64,000 nucleotides of DNA from an uncultured Paracoccaceae bacterium (GCA_938092015.1 CALKOT010000016.1:62001-126000); one strand, 5' to 3'. Shown: positions 20,043 through 29,089, counted from the first letter of the stretch. The notes: generated by a model from the letters alone, not told the origin. A program made the numbers and translations.

Positions 20043-20681
20043 TCAACCGCCCGTGTCGAGCGCCGCTTTCATGAAAGCGCGAATTCTCTCAATGTCTTTG
20101 ATACCTGGCGTGCTTTCCACGCCCGATGAGACGTCGATCTGCGCCGCGCCAGTCAGGCGTACTGCGGCAGATACGTTGCTGGGATCAAGACCGCCGGCAA
20201 GCATCCAGGGGCCCGCCCAGTCGCGCCCTTCTATCAGGCGCCAGTCAAAGGCCAGGCCATTGCCGCCGGGCACCTCGCCGCCTTTAGGTGGTTTGGCGTC
20301 GACAAGGATCTGATCCGCCACACCTTCATAGTCGGCGATCCGTTCCAAATCGCTTGCATCAGCTACGCCAATCGCCTTCATCACAGGCAGGCCTGTGCGC
20401 GCTTTCACTTCAGCCACGCGCGTCGGGCTTTCCGAGCCATGAAGCTGGAACATGTCGATGGGAAGCGCAGCAATATCATCAATCAGCGCGTCATCCGCGT
20501 TCACCGTCAGCGCAACCTTCACAATGCCGGGCGGCACAGACAAGGCCAGCACCTCTGCCTCAGCCAAGCTGATATTGCGCGGTGATTTCGGAAAGAAGAC
20601 AAAGCCGATATAGGCTGCCCCGGCCTTAGCCGCCGCTTCGATGGCTTCAGGCGTGGTCAGCCCGCAGATTTTCGCACGCAT
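20043..20681 (-). CDS. trpF: phosphoribosylanthranilate isomerase
   Basis: 212 residues, normal length. KICGLT near the N-terminus carries the catalytic Cys, and [10 protein letters not shown] the catalytic Asp; the phosphate loop [10 protein letters not shown] is clear. It catalyses the Amadori rearrangement in tryptophan biosynthesis. It follows the LapA-domain and ihfB genes in the same direction, an arrangement familiar in Rhodobacterales where trpB commonly follows, but here a serine hydrolase follows instead. Confidence 0.95.
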   Translation of the reverse strand: MRAKICGLTTPEAIEAAAKAGAAYIGFVFFPKSPRNISLAEAEVLALSVPPGIVKVALTVNADDALIDDIAALPIDMFQLHGSESPTRVAEVKARTGLPVMKAIGVADASDLERIADYEGVADQILVDAKPPKGGEVPGGNGLAFDWRLIEGRDWAGPWMLAGGLDPSNVSAAVRLTGAAQIDVSSGVESTPGIKDIERIRAFMKAALDTGG

Positions 20682-20687
20682 AAACGA

Positions 20688-21023
20688 TCAACGCGCTGGC
20701 AAGGCCGGGATGTCGTCGTCAGCGTCCTGCGTCATCTCGTCGATCTTGGCTTTCAGCGCAGCCGCTTCTTTCTTTGAACGGTTACCAGCGCGACGGATCG
20801 AACCTTCGCGCACATATTCGCGCAGGCTGCCCAGTGCAAAACCAATGAGGCCAGCGACAAAGGCGACGCCAAATAGAGGAACCGAATGCGCCGGAGATGC
20901 AGGCAATCCATAGTCGGTCATATCAGGCCAATACTTGACCACGACATTGTCGCCATTCGCGAACAAAAGAATGATGATCAACACCGCAAAAACGGCGACG
21001 AGAGCGAATTTGATTGCACGCAC
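20688..21023 (-). CDS. LapA-domain inner-membrane protein
   Basis: 111 residues with two membrane segments (about 7-25 and 49-67) and a charged cytoplasmic tail with a predicted coiled coil (SKKEAAALKAKIDEM). DUF1049/LapA-type proteins are small membrane proteins of unclear function, in some bacteria linked to lipopolysaccharide assembly. It lies between ihfB and trpF with very short gaps, so the three are probably one transcript. Confidence 0.8.
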   Translation of the reverse strand: MRAIKFALVAVFAVLIIILLFANGDNVVVKYWPDMTDYGLPASPAHSVPLFGVAFVAGLIGFALGSLREYVREGSIRRAGNRSKKEAAALKAKIDEMTQDADDDIPALPAR

Positions 21024-21054
21024 TTACGCGATCTCCTGTAAGGCGGGGCGTCGC

Positions 21055-21333
21055 CTAGCTGTTCATGCGGTCGCGAAGGTCTTTGCCGGTTTTGAAGAAA
21101 GGCACCCGTTTCTGAGGCACTTCAACCGACTCACCAGTGCGGGGATTGCGCCCAACCCGCGCATCGCGATGTTTCACCGAAAACGCACCGAAACCGCGTA
21201 ATTCAACCCTATCGCCTTGTGACAGAGCATCGGTGATCTCTTCAAACACCGACGATACAATGCGTTCCACGTCCCGCTGATAAAGATGCGGATTCTCGTC
21301 GGCCAGTTTCTGGATCAATTGTGACTTAATCAT
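21055..21333 (-). CDS. ihfB: integration host factor beta subunit
   Basis: 92 residues. The ATG at 21333 starts the canonical [11 protein letters not shown] and has a purine-rich GAGGGGGTGAAAG upstream; the longer frame adds 36 unrelated residues. The DNA-intercalating arm [15 protein letters not shown] and [12 protein letters not shown] are diagnostic. It bends DNA as a heterodimer with IhfA. A 248-base gap to the divergent TetR gene presumably carries the promoter. Confidence 0.95.
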   Translation of the reverse strand: MIKSQLIQKLADENPHLYQRDVERIVSSVFEEITDALSQGDRVELRGFGAFSVKHRDARVGRNPRTGESVEVPQKRVPFFKTGKDLRDRMNS

Positions 21334-21581
21334 GTTGTCTTTCACCCCCTCAAACACGCGTGAGACTCGCTCTCGCGAAGTGTTTACGATGGCATGGGTA
21401 TAGATCATCGTCAACGCGGCTGACCTAGGATTTCTGTGCAATTTCGCTGATTTTGAACGGAAATTCGCCCCCGACGCTGAAAATTCACCACTGCAATCGC
21501 TTGTCAGCCGACGAAGAATATCCCTAAGCTTGCTGTGCGTACGACCATTTTGTCGACGCGTCGTAACGGGGTTTTGAGTAT

Positions 21582-22214
21582 ATGGGCGTGGTCAAACCCA
21601 TGCGCCGGGCTGAGATCAGGGCAGAAAATGAACGCTTGATCATGTCCGCGGCGGAACAAGTTTTCGCCGAAGCAGGCTATGGCGGCGCGACCATGCAGTT
21701 GATCGCCGACCTCGCCGGATTACCCAAAGCAAACCTCCACTACTATTTCCCGACAAAAGAGGCGCTCTATCGCCGCGTTGTATCCAATATCTTTGAGATC
21801 TGGTTGCAGGCGGCCGGCGATATGGAGGAAGCAGCTGGCCCCGCTGAAGGACTTGGCCGCTATATTGACGCCAAGATGGATCTGGCGCGCAGTCATCCCG
21901 CCGGATCAAAGGTCTGGGCGTCCGAGGTGATGCACGGCGCGCCGGTCATTCAGGACTATCTGGAACAGACCCTGCGCGCGTGGACAAATGATCGGTCGGC
22001 GGTGATCCAGCGCTGGATAGATCAGGGGCGGATGAGCGACGTTTCCCCCCGGCATCTTCTTTATATGATCTGGGCCACGACCCAGCATTACGCAGATTTT
22101 GCGCACCAGATAGAAACGCTGAACGCTGACGCGCCGCTGGACGATGCGCAGTGGGCAGAGGCGAAAGCGGCGGTGCGCGGGATCATCCTGCGCGGCGTAG
22201 GGGCGATCCAATGA
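21582..22214 (+). CDS. TetR-family regulator, RutR-like (first of a tandem pair)
   Basis: 210 residues. The N-terminal HTH with [20 protein letters not shown] and a RutR-type C-terminal domain with [19 protein letters not shown] are visible. RutR in E. coli senses uracil and controls pyrimidine use, but many relatives control other nitrogen or amino-acid genes. It overlaps the next gene, a clear paralog, by four bases. No rut genes are in the window. Confidence 0.85.
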   Translation: MGVVKPMRRAEIRAENERLIMSAAEQVFAEAGYGGATMQLIADLAGLPKANLHYYFPTKEALYRRVVSNIFEIWLQAAGDMEEAAGPAEGLGRYIDAKMDLARSHPAGSKVWASEVMHGAPVIQDYLEQTLRAWTNDRSAVIQRWIDQGRMSDVSPRHLLYMIWATTQHYADFAHQIETLNADAPLDDAQWAEAKAAVRGIILRGVGAIQ

Positions 22215-22837
22215 GCGCGCGCGCGACGCAAACGCGGCGACGAACGCGCATTCAGGAAGAAAATGAGCGTAAGATCCTTGCCGCCGCGCTGGACGTCTTT
22301 TCCGACAAGGGCTTTCGCGGCGCTTCGCTGGATGACATCGCGGCGGCAGCGGGCATGTCAAAGCCAAATATGCTGTACTATTTCAAGGGCAAGGAAGAGA
22401 TCCACCTGACCCTTCTGTCCCGCCTGCTGGAAAACTGGCTCGCGCCCCTGCAAACCCTCAACCCCGATGGCGATCCGTTGGAAGAAGTCGGGAACTTCAT
22501 TCGGCTGAAGCTGAAAATGGCGCGGGAAGCCCCTCGCGAATCCCGTCTGTTCGCAAACGAGATCATTCGGGGCGCGCCCCATATCGGCAATCATCTGCAC
22601 GGGCCGCTGAAGGCGATGGTTGATCAGCAATGTGAGGTGCTGCAAACTTGGATGGATGCAGGCAAAATTGCAAAAGTCTCACCACATCACCTGATCTTTA
22701 CGATCTGGGCGACGACGCAGCACTATGCCGACTTTGACACTCAGGTCAGCGCCGTCTTGGCGGATCGCGATGCGACACGATTTGAGGATGCAGAGGCGAC
22801 GCTGCTGACGCTAATACTTGGCGGGCTCAAAGTCTGA
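22211..22837 (+). CDS. TetR-family regulator, RutR-like (second of a tandem pair)
   Basis: 208 residues from the ATG that overlaps the upstream stop (ATGA). HTH LDDIAAAAGMSKPNMLYYF and the C-terminal [17 protein letters not shown] correspond to the same parts of the first regulator, so the two arose by duplication or are members of one subfamily. Translational coupling suggests equal production and perhaps heterodimer formation. The regulated genes are not obvious. Confidence 0.85.
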   Translation: MSARATQTRRRTRIQEENERKILAAALDVFSDKGFRGASLDDIAAAAGMSKPNMLYYFKGKEEIHLTLLSRLLENWLAPLQTLNPDGDPLEEVGNFIRLKLKMAREAPRESRLFANEIIRGAPHIGNHLHGPLKAMVDQQCEVLQTWMDAGKIAKVSPHHLIFTIWATTQHYADFDTQVSAVLADRDATRFEDAEATLLTLILGGLKV

Positions 22838-23017
22838 CTTAAAGCCGCAGCGCCAGCTAATGATACGAACTTGCCTGGGCGAATTTGAATCGGATTAATC
22901 CTAAATTCACCGCTTTGGCTTAGGACAGCCTCGTCGCGCCACTAGCGCACTTTTCCCACCGTCCGATCAATCCTGCCACGCGTTCCCGCGTGCGCGCGTC
23001 TTGTCCGAGGCCCCGTC

Positions 23018-23284
23018 ATGCAAAATCCGTTTGAAACCCGCTTTACATCAACCGCAGGTCCAGGCACCGATTATGCCCCGGTCACGCCGGATGATGGTGC
23101 CGACCTGGCGACTGTCGCGATCTCGTTGTTCGTCGAAACCGGCGGCGCGGTCAGCTTTGTAAGCCAGAAAGGCCAGTCGCACACAGTGAACCTGCCTGAC
23201 TATGGCTATCTGACCTGCGGCGTGCGCCAGGTGAATGCGACGGGCACAACCGCCACTGGCATTCACGCCATCGTCGTCACCTGA
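23018..23284 (+). CDS. GTA head-spike-base-like small protein
   Basis: 88 residues. PVTPDDGADLATVA, then a beta-strand-rich GGAVSFVSQKG, and VRQVNATGTTATGIHAIVV match from memory the layout of the RCAP_rcc01079 family, a capsid spike base protein of the Rhodobacter capsulatus gene transfer agent and of related prophages. No other phage or GTA gene is nearby. The assignment rests on motif recall alone. Confidence 0.55.
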   Translation: MQNPFETRFTSTAGPGTDYAPVTPDDGADLATVAISLFVETGGAVSFVSQKGQSHTVNLPDYGYLTCGVRQVNATGTTATGIHAIVVT

Positions 23285-23454
23285 TTCCCGCCAAAGAAAT
23301 CGTCTGACAGATTTCGTCTCCCCAATTCTTGCGAGTGTTCACTGCTCCTTAACCATGATCCCTAAGATTGTCTGAAAGTTTGAGGCGGTGTTTGGCGGTT
23401 TTGGCCTGTCAGCCCGCCTGGACCCAGTTTTGCTTGTGGATGTTGAGGTTTGGT

Positions 23455-24423
23455 ATGCAGGAGCACGCAGTCATTTTTGGTGGCGCCGGATTTATTGGCC
23501 GTCATCTGGCAAAGACGCTGCGCACCCGTGGTGCGGCGGTCTCGGTCGCGGATATTGCAGATTCGATAAAACCGATCTCAGGCGTGCGTTACTTCAATGT
23601 AGATGTGCGTCATCCGATTGATGAAGCTGACCTGGGCGCTGGTCCCAACACCGTCATCTACAACCTTGCCGCCGTTCACCGCACGCCAGGGCATGAAAGT
23701 AACGAATATTTCGACACCAATGTCGAAGGCGCCCGAAACATCGCAAGCTTTGCCGAACGCGCTGGCGTCAGGCGGATCGTTTTCACATCCTCCATCGCGG
23801 TCTATGGCCCAAAAGAAGAACGGCTGGATGAAGCTGCAAATCCGCTTCCATCTTCCTCATACGGTTGGTCAAAACTGCTGTCTGAACGCGTTTTTGAAGA
23901 GTGGAGCGCTGGCGCCCCCAACCGCCGTCTGATCACCGCCCGCCCCGCTGTTGTTTTTGGTCCGGGTGAAGCGGGTAATTTCACCCGCCTGGCAGGGGCG
24001 CTGAAGCGGCGGCTGTTCGCCTATCCGGGTCGGCGCGACACGATCAAGGGCTGTTGCGATGTTAAAGATCTGGTCGACAGTTTCGACTTTGCCCTGTCGC
24101 TTAACCATCCAGAATTCCTATACAATTTCGCCTATCCAGAGCCCTATACGATTGAAGCAATCTGCGATGCATTCCATCAGGTCGGCGGCCTGCCCCGACC
24201 GTTGGCCAATGCGCCTGCATAGCTACTTTCTGCTGCAGCCGCACCCCTTGGAGCGATGGAAGGACTGGGCCTGAACCTCGGCGTTAATCGCGACCGGGTT
24301 GCGAAACTCACCCGTTCCACACATATCGCGCCACAGCGTCTTCAAGAGCTGGGGTTTGAGTTTCGGTCCGACCTTCGCGAAGGACTGCGCGACTGGCGCC
24401 AGGAAGCAGGGGCCTTTGTATGA
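23455..24423 (+). pseudogene. NAD-dependent epimerase, in-frame TAG
   Basis: The ATG at 23455 gives FGGAGFIGRH as dinucleotide loop, TSSIAVYG and YGWSK as catalytic motifs: a GalE/WcaG-like sugar nucleotide epimerase. Codon 256 (24220-24222) is TAG. The same frame continues for 66 more plausible residues to a TGA at 24421-24423, which overlaps the next ATG as ATGA; this coupling shows where the ancestral stop was. CAG to TAG by one C-to-T change is the simplest origin. The truncated 255-residue product may retain the NAD fold. Confidence 0.75.
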
Positions 24424-25292
24424 CGACGCCAAAAATCACATATATCCTTGGTGCAGGACGATCCGGCTCAACAGTGCTGGAACGATTGCTTTCCTCCGCC
24501 CCTGATGTTGTCGGCGTGGGAGAAGTGGCCACGTTGTGGCGCCAACCCCTGTCGGATCTGACGTGTTCATGCGGTGCGCCAGCGCCGGAGTGTGCGTTCT
24601 GGACTGACGTGCGGGCGAAGGTCGGGTTTTCAGACAGTACACTTCGTGATCTTGCAGAGGCTGAGTAATCCATCATCCGTCACCGCGCCCTGATTTCTGA
24701 CGCAGTGCACGCCGCCAGGTGGACAGATCGGACAAGCGTCCAACGTTATATCGCCCATCAGTCCGATCTCTTTTCCGCCATAGCCGACACAACAGGCGCA
24801 GCCCGCATCATCGACAGCTCAAAATCCGGTCCGCGGGCATGGGCCTTGTCTGACATAATGGGCGTTACGATCCTGCAACTGCGCCGCAATCCAACCGATG
24901 TCGCAGCGGCGTGGCGGCGGGTGAAACACGACCCGTCATTGAACGGCCCAATGCGTCGCCCGTCCTTTCCTTCGATCGCCCGAGAATGGCTGGCAGCAGA
25001 GCTTTCCGCCCGCCGCCTCGGCGCCATCCGTCCGGTTCTGCGGCTTGATTATGAAATGCTGACAAATGATCTCGCGGCCGCAATGAAACGCCTTGGCCCT
25101 ATTGCGGCGGGCGTAGAACTTGATGGCGGCAGTTTCACGCCTGATCCGAACTATCACAGCCTGAACGGCAATCCCGATCGCTTTCACCGGGGTGCGATCA
25201 CGCTGAAGCCCATCGCAGCGCCGCCCTTTCCCCGACATGACGCCGCCTTCGCGCGGCTGACGGGCGCTGCGTTAAACCTGGCTGCGCCATGA
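24420..25292 (+). pseudogene. sulfotransferase, in-frame TAA
   Basis: Full frame 290 codons. The 5'-phosphosulfate loop ILGAGRSGSTVLERLL (about 9-24) is before, and the 3'-phosphate-binding segment LQLRRNPTDVAAAWRR is after, a TAA at codon 83 (24666-24668). Both halves are well conserved in one frame, so a single substitution (CAA or GAA to TAA) broke it. It would transfer sulfate from PAPS to a sugar or polysaccharide, consistent with the epimerase and export genes on either side. Its stop overlaps the next ATG. Confidence 0.75.
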
Positions 25293-25807
25293 CATGTCTT
25301 CGCTTAATCTTCATCATCCTGTTGACCCCGTTCATTGCCGCCGCTGCGGGCGAGTATCAGCTGGGCGCAGGCGACAAACTGAAGATCACGATCTTTGATG
25401 AACCTGATCTGTCGGGTGAGTTTGAATTGGACGGCGCCGGCGGCGTGGCCCTGCCACTGATCAGTCAGATTCAGGCGCTTGATCTTAGCCCACGCGAACT
25501 TGAGGCGCGGATAGAGGCCAAGTTGCTGGATGGCTACCTCCTACGCCCGCGGGTATCTATTGAGGTTCTGTCTTACTGACCGTTCTACATCATGGGCGAA
25601 GTGAACCAGCCCGGCAGTTATCCCTATCGCGCGGGCCTGAACGTTCTGAACGCCGCTGCACTGGCTGGTGGATTCACTTATCGCGCAGATGAGGACGACA
25701 TCGAAATCAGCCGCGAGGCGGCAGTCGACGGAGGTCGGTTTGAGGCAGCGCCCCTTACCAAAATCAAACCCGGCGATGTCATTCGGGTAAAAGAGCGGCT
25801 GTTCTGA
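25289..25807 (+). pseudogene. polysaccharide export (Wza-like) protein, in-frame TGA
   Basis: A 172-codon frame with an N-terminal signal peptide, the Poly_export domain (YQLGAGDKLKITIFDEPDLS) and one SLBB domain (FYIMGEVNQPGSYPYRAG). Codon 97 (25577-25579) is TGA where the family has a conserved Arg (YRPFYI), so CGA to TGA is nearly certain. The Poly_export part remains as a 96-residue product. This is the third consecutive gene of the operon with one in-frame stop. There is no lipobox Cys visible. Confidence 0.8.
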
Positions 25808-25919
25808 CCCCGCGTATTTTGAGATGAGATTTCTCACGCTGCATATGACTTTCCATCCCCGTCCTATTGCGGTCATATCTGGGCAGTAGTAGTCCACCGC
25901 GAAAGAATGCGGAGTGGTC

Positions 25920-26822
25920 ATGCAACCGGTCAGAAAAGCTGTTTTCCCCGTTGCCGGTCTTGGAACAAGGTTCCTGCCAGCAACGAAGGCTGTGCCAAAA
26001 GAGGTGCTGCCGCTAGTTGATAAGCCGCTGATCCAGTACGCCATCGACGAAGCGCGCGCTGCCGGGATCACTGATTTTATCTTTGTCACCGCCAAGGGAA
26101 AATCCGCCCTAGAAGATTATTTCGACAGCTCACCGGAACTGATCAGATCGTTGAAAGCCAAAGGCAAAACCGATCTTCTTAAGGCAATTGAGCCATCGAA
26201 CATGGCGTCCGGGTCGATCAGTTACATTCGCCAGCAAGAGGCGCTTGGTCTTGGTCACGCCGTCTGGTGCGCCCGCCACCTGGTTGGCGACGAGCCGTTT
26301 GCTGTGATCCTGCCCGATGATGTCATTGCGGCTGAAACACCGGTTCTGCGCCAGATGGTCGATGCGTATTCGGAAACCAGCGGCAACATGGTTGCGGCAA
26401 TGCAAACGGTACCATCGCAAATATCGAATTACGGTGTGATTGATGTGGCCGAAGATCACGGTCGCCTGGTGAAGATGGCGGGCATGGTCGAAAAACCACC
26501 CGCTGACGAAGCGCCGTCCAACCTGGCCGTTATTGGCAGATATATTCTGTCACCACAGGTCATGCGAAACCTCTCCGCGATGAAACCAGGTGCGGGTGGT
26601 GAAATCCAGTTGACCGACGCCATCGCCGCTGAAATCGCCTCTGGCGCCAACGTCTATGGCCTAAGGTTCGATGGCGAGCGCTATGACTGCGGTTCAAAGG
26701 CCGGCTATCTGCAGGCGATCGTTGCATTCGCCCTTGCCCGTCCTGATTTGGCCGGTGAATTCCGCGACTTTATCACAACGACGCTGGCTGAAGCTGAAAC
26801 AGGCGCAAAAGCAGCCGAATAG
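25920..26822 (+). CDS. galU: UTP-glucose-1-phosphate uridylyltransferase
   Basis: 300 residues. GLGTRFLPATKAVPKEVLPL is the nucleotide-binding signature and VEKPP is also kept. GGAG at 25911-25914 selects the ATG at 25920. It makes UDP-glucose for exopolysaccharide, lipopolysaccharide and glycosylation. It follows the damaged polysaccharide operon by 112 bases in the same direction but is itself intact. Confidence 0.95.
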   Translation: MQPVRKAVFPVAGLGTRFLPATKAVPKEVLPLVDKPLIQYAIDEARAAGITDFIFVTAKGKSALEDYFDSSPELIRSLKAKGKTDLLKAIEPSNMASGSISYIRQQEALGLGHAVWCARHLVGDEPFAVILPDDVIAAETPVLRQMVDAYSETSGNMVAAMQTVPSQISNYGVIDVAEDHGRLVKMAGMVEKPPADEAPSNLAVIGRYILSPQVMRNLSAMKPGAGGEIQLTDAIAAEIASGANVYGLRFDGERYDCGSKAGYLQAIVAFALARPDLAGEFRDFITTTLAEAETGAKAAE

Positions 26823-26938
26823 AGGCATTCCAGCGAATCATTGCGCTTGACCCGCCGAAAGTTATCCTCCACCACGCTTATCCGCCGCTAGATCCGTCTG
26901 GCGGCGTCACTTGTTGAAATAACGAAGGAAATGGTCCG

Positions 26939-27484
26939 ATAGCTCGTAGACCCCATCACGCACCGCCAACCCGGGACACTGGCCCGCGCACGAATTTGAA
27001 TATTCGCGTCCCTGAAATCCGCCTCATCGATGAAAACGGCGACAACCATGGCGTTGTCACACCGGCCCACGCCTATGAAATGGCGCTGGAGGTTGGTTTG
27101 GATGTCGTTGAGATTTCACCCAATGCCAAACCTCCCGTCTGCAAGATCATGGATCTCGGCAAGTTCAAGTACGAGACCCAGAAGAAGGCCGCTGAAGCGC
27201 GCAAAAAGCAGAAGGTCATCGAGGTTAAAGAGGTCAAGTTCCGGCCCAACATCGACACCAACGACTACGATGTGAAGATGCGCAACGTGAACCGGTTTCT
27301 GGGTGACGGCGACAAGGTGAAAATCACCATGCGCTATCGGGGCCGTGAAATGGCTCACCAGGAAATTGGGCGCGATCTTCTGAAAAAGATCGCTGTCGAC
27401 ATCGAAGACGTCGCCAAGGTCGAAAGCATGCCCAAGATGGAAGGCCGCCAGATGATCATGGTCATCGCGCCAAGAACTTCCTGA
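26939..27484 (+). CDS. infC: translation initiation factor IF-3, AUA start
   Basis: 181 residues. The frame has no ATG, GTG or TTG at the expected place; the conserved alphaproteobacterial N-terminus (ARRPHHAPP) begins at ATA (26939), with AAGGA (about 26925) upstream. IF-3 rejects non-standard start codons, and infC in other bacteria uses AUU so that IF-3 limits its own synthesis; an AUA would serve likewise. The TTG at 26996 would cut off 19 conserved residues. A GC-rich hairpin (CGCCGC 26883-26888 with GCGGCG 26901-26906) sits in the leader. IF-3 motifs KPPVCKIMD and RYRGREMAH are clear. Confidence 0.93.
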   Translation: MARRPHHAPPTRDTGPRTNLNIRVPEIRLIDENGDNHGVVTPAHAYEMALEVGLDVVEISPNAKPPVCKIMDLGKFKYETQKKAAEARKKQKVIEVKEVKFRPNIDTNDYDVKMRNVNRFLGDGDKVKITMRYRGREMAHQEIGRDLLKKIAVDIEDVAKVESMPKMEGRQMIMVIAPRTS

Positions 27485-27494
27485 CAAGAATGTC

Positions 27495-27517
27495 GACCTG
27501 AGGCCCGGCCTCAGGTC
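27495..27517. terminator. strong hairpin after infC
   Basis: GACCTGAGGCC and GGCCTCAGGTC form a perfect 11-bp stem around a single base, ten bases after the infC stop; a weak pyrimidine stretch follows. The remaining 244 bases up to 27761 show nothing recognisable. Confidence 0.6.
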
Positions 27518-27761
27518 ACTTTCAAACGGGCGCGCAATCGCCCCACTACCAATTCTTCGCACGCAGATCGTTGAAAACCTGCAAGATTGCGGTCGCTGCA
27601 ATCAACGCCTGCCCCCCTCCCCGCGCTCTCCATGATCCCTTTCGCCAGACAACTGGCACGGTCATATACATTGACCTCAAGAAATCGTGTGACCTGTCCC
27701 GACAGCGCTTGACCGTCGATCACCCCGGCCTGATGATCCACAGCAGGCAGAGGAGACTACG

Positions 27762-28115
27762 ATGACAAATTCTGCAACCGCTGATGCGGGCAGGCGCTGG
27801 CACGACATGGGCGGCGATCCCGCCGGGCAGATCAATCGCGATGAACACGATTACGCCCTTTGGGAAAAGCGCGTTGATGCGCTGATGGTGATCGCATCGA
27901 AGAAGAAACATTTCACCGTTGATGGCCTGCGCCGCGTATTGGAAGATATGGGGCCAGAGGCGTTCGAGACGATGACCTACTACGAACGCTGGATCCATTC
28001 GATCACCCAGAACCTGATGGAAGGCGGTGTGTTCACACCGGCTGAGCTGGGTGACAAAATGGCGGAAGTCGCCGCCCGGGGCGCCAGCTATGGCGAGGCA
28101 AGCCTCGGTGACTGA
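27762..28115 (+). CDS. nitrile hydratase beta subunit, N-terminal-half type
   Basis: 117 residues matching the N-terminal half of nitrile hydratase beta: HDMGG, then a helical region with WEKRVDAL, GLRRVLEDMGPEAFETMTYYERWIHSI and FTPAELGDKM. The C-terminal half is encoded by the following separate gene. This three-gene form is known for thiocyanate hydrolase and for a few nitrile hydratases. ACTACG-rich leader with GAGGAGACTACG gives a good ribosome site before the ATG. Confidence 0.82.
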   Translation: MTNSATADAGRRWHDMGGDPAGQINRDEHDYALWEKRVDALMVIASKKKHFTVDGLRRVLEDMGPEAFETMTYYERWIHSITQNLMEGGVFTPAELGDKMAEVAARGASYGEASLGD

Positions 28116-28410
28116 AACTTCATCTCCCGCTATCGCAACCGGCGCGCCTGTTCGCCTGAAAAGCATCGCGCCGCCAGGCCATGTCCGCTGCCCGTGGTAT
28201 CTGCGCGGCAAAACCGGCGTGATTGAGCGTGACCTGGGCCTGACTGGCAATCCAGAAACGCTTGCTTACGGCGTCGAAGCACAGCAAATTCGCCTCTACC
28301 GCGTGCGCTTCACGATGAAGGACATATGGGGCGACGACGCTGATCCTGCATCGGATACGCTGGACGCAGAAATCTTTGAAAACTGGTTGGAGCCGACACA
28401 TGCCTCATGA
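28108..28410 (+). CDS. nitrile hydratase beta subunit, C-terminal-half (SH3-like) type
   Basis: 100 residues from the GTG at 28108, which overlaps the previous stop and has GAGG nine bases upstream; an ATG at 28090 is the alternative. PPGHVRCPWYLRGKTGVIE and LYRVRFTMKDIWGDDAD correspond to the SH3-like domain of nitrile hydratase beta, ending in the conserved ENWLEP. It would pack with the alpha subunit and help hold the cobalt site. Confidence 0.82.
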   Translation: MTETSSPAIATGAPVRLKSIAPPGHVRCPWYLRGKTGVIERDLGLTGNPETLAYGVEAQQIRLYRVRFTMKDIWGDDADPASDTLDAEIFENWLEPTHAS

Positions 28411-29038
28411 CCATCATGATCACGACCATCTAAGCCCATCGGGCCACCCGTATCGCGAAGATCAGGACGGTCCTCTTAGCTACCACCAGCAGATGGAAAT
28501 CGCCGTGCGCGAACTGTTGGTGGAAAAGGGCGTAACGACCAAGGCTGAAATCGCAGCACAGATCACTGCGATGGACAACAGGTCCCCGGCAATTGGCGCC
28601 TCTATCGTCGCCAAGGCATGGACTGACGCCGACTTCAAAGCGCGACTGTTGGCCAGTGGCTCAGCCACATGCGCCGAAATGGACGTTCCCGTCGAAGCGA
28701 TGGAACTGATCGTGGTTGAGAATACGCCCGACACACACAATGTCGTCGTTTGCACCCTTTGCAGTTGCTATCCGCGTAATATCCTCGGCCTGCCGCCGGA
28801 TTGGTACAAACAGCGTGAATACCGCAGCCGGGCGGTGCGTGAGCCGCGCAAAGTGCTTTCCGAATTCGGTCTCGATCTGGCTGACGATGTCCGCGTTCAG
28901 GTGCACGACAGCACAGCGGACATGCGCTACCTCGTTCTGCCAATGCGTCCCGAAGGCACCAAAGGCTGGTCAGAGGATCAACTGGCGGCCATCGTTGGTC
29001 GTGACAGCATGATCGGCGCCGCTGTTCCGCAGGCCTGA
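28400..29038 (+). CDS. nitrile hydratase/thiocyanate hydrolase alpha-type (metal) subunit
   Basis: 212 residues. VCTLCSCYP (C118, C121, C123) is the metal claw; Thr at the second position is typical of the cobalt form. WYKQREYRSRAVREPRKVL is conserved. The N-terminus is His/Asp rich (HDHHDHDH within residues 3-10), which may bind metal. The reaction would be hydration of a nitrile to an amide, or of thiocyanate to carbonyl sulfide and ammonia; the split beta subunit favours neither with certainty. No activator/chaperone or amidase gene is adjacent. The ATG overlaps the previous gene by 11 bases. Confidence 0.88.
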   Translation: MPHDHHDHDHLSPSGHPYREDQDGPLSYHQQMEIAVRELLVEKGVTTKAEIAAQITAMDNRSPAIGASIVAKAWTDADFKARLLASGSATCAEMDVPVEAMELIVVENTPDTHNVVVCTLCSCYPRNILGLPPDWYKQREYRSRAVREPRKVLSEFGLDLADDVRVQVHDSTADMRYLVLPMRPEGTKGWSEDQLAAIVGRDSMIGAAVPQA

Positions 29039-29058
29039 CAGGACCTTGAGCGCAAAAC

Positions 29059-29089
29059 AAAAGGGGCTGGTCTAAAACCAGCCCCTTTT
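29059..29089. terminator. bidirectional rho-independent terminator
   Basis: AAAAGGGGCTGGT and ACCAGCCCCTTTT form a perfect 13-bp stem with a five-base loop, with T-runs on both strands. It closes the nitrile-hydratase operon and also serves the convergent DUF1223 gene. Confidence 0.93.

Noticed and set aside
21055-21441. Longer ihfB beginning at 21441
   Set aside because: The 36 extra residues are unlike IHF, and a good ribosome site precedes the ATG at 21333.
23368-23454. Upstream extension of the epimerase gene
   Set aside because: The NAD-binding strand starts directly after the ATG at 23455, which has its own purine-rich leader; the extension is not conserved-looking.
24420-25292. Programmed readthrough or a selenocysteine-type recoding to explain the in-frame stops
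   Set aside because: Three different stop codons are involved, no SECIS-like or slippery element was seen, and only one is TGA; mutation is simpler.
25541-26095. A 184-residue minus-strand frame over the Wza/galU junction
   Set aside because: Antisense to galU and the Wza C-terminal part; no coding features of its own.
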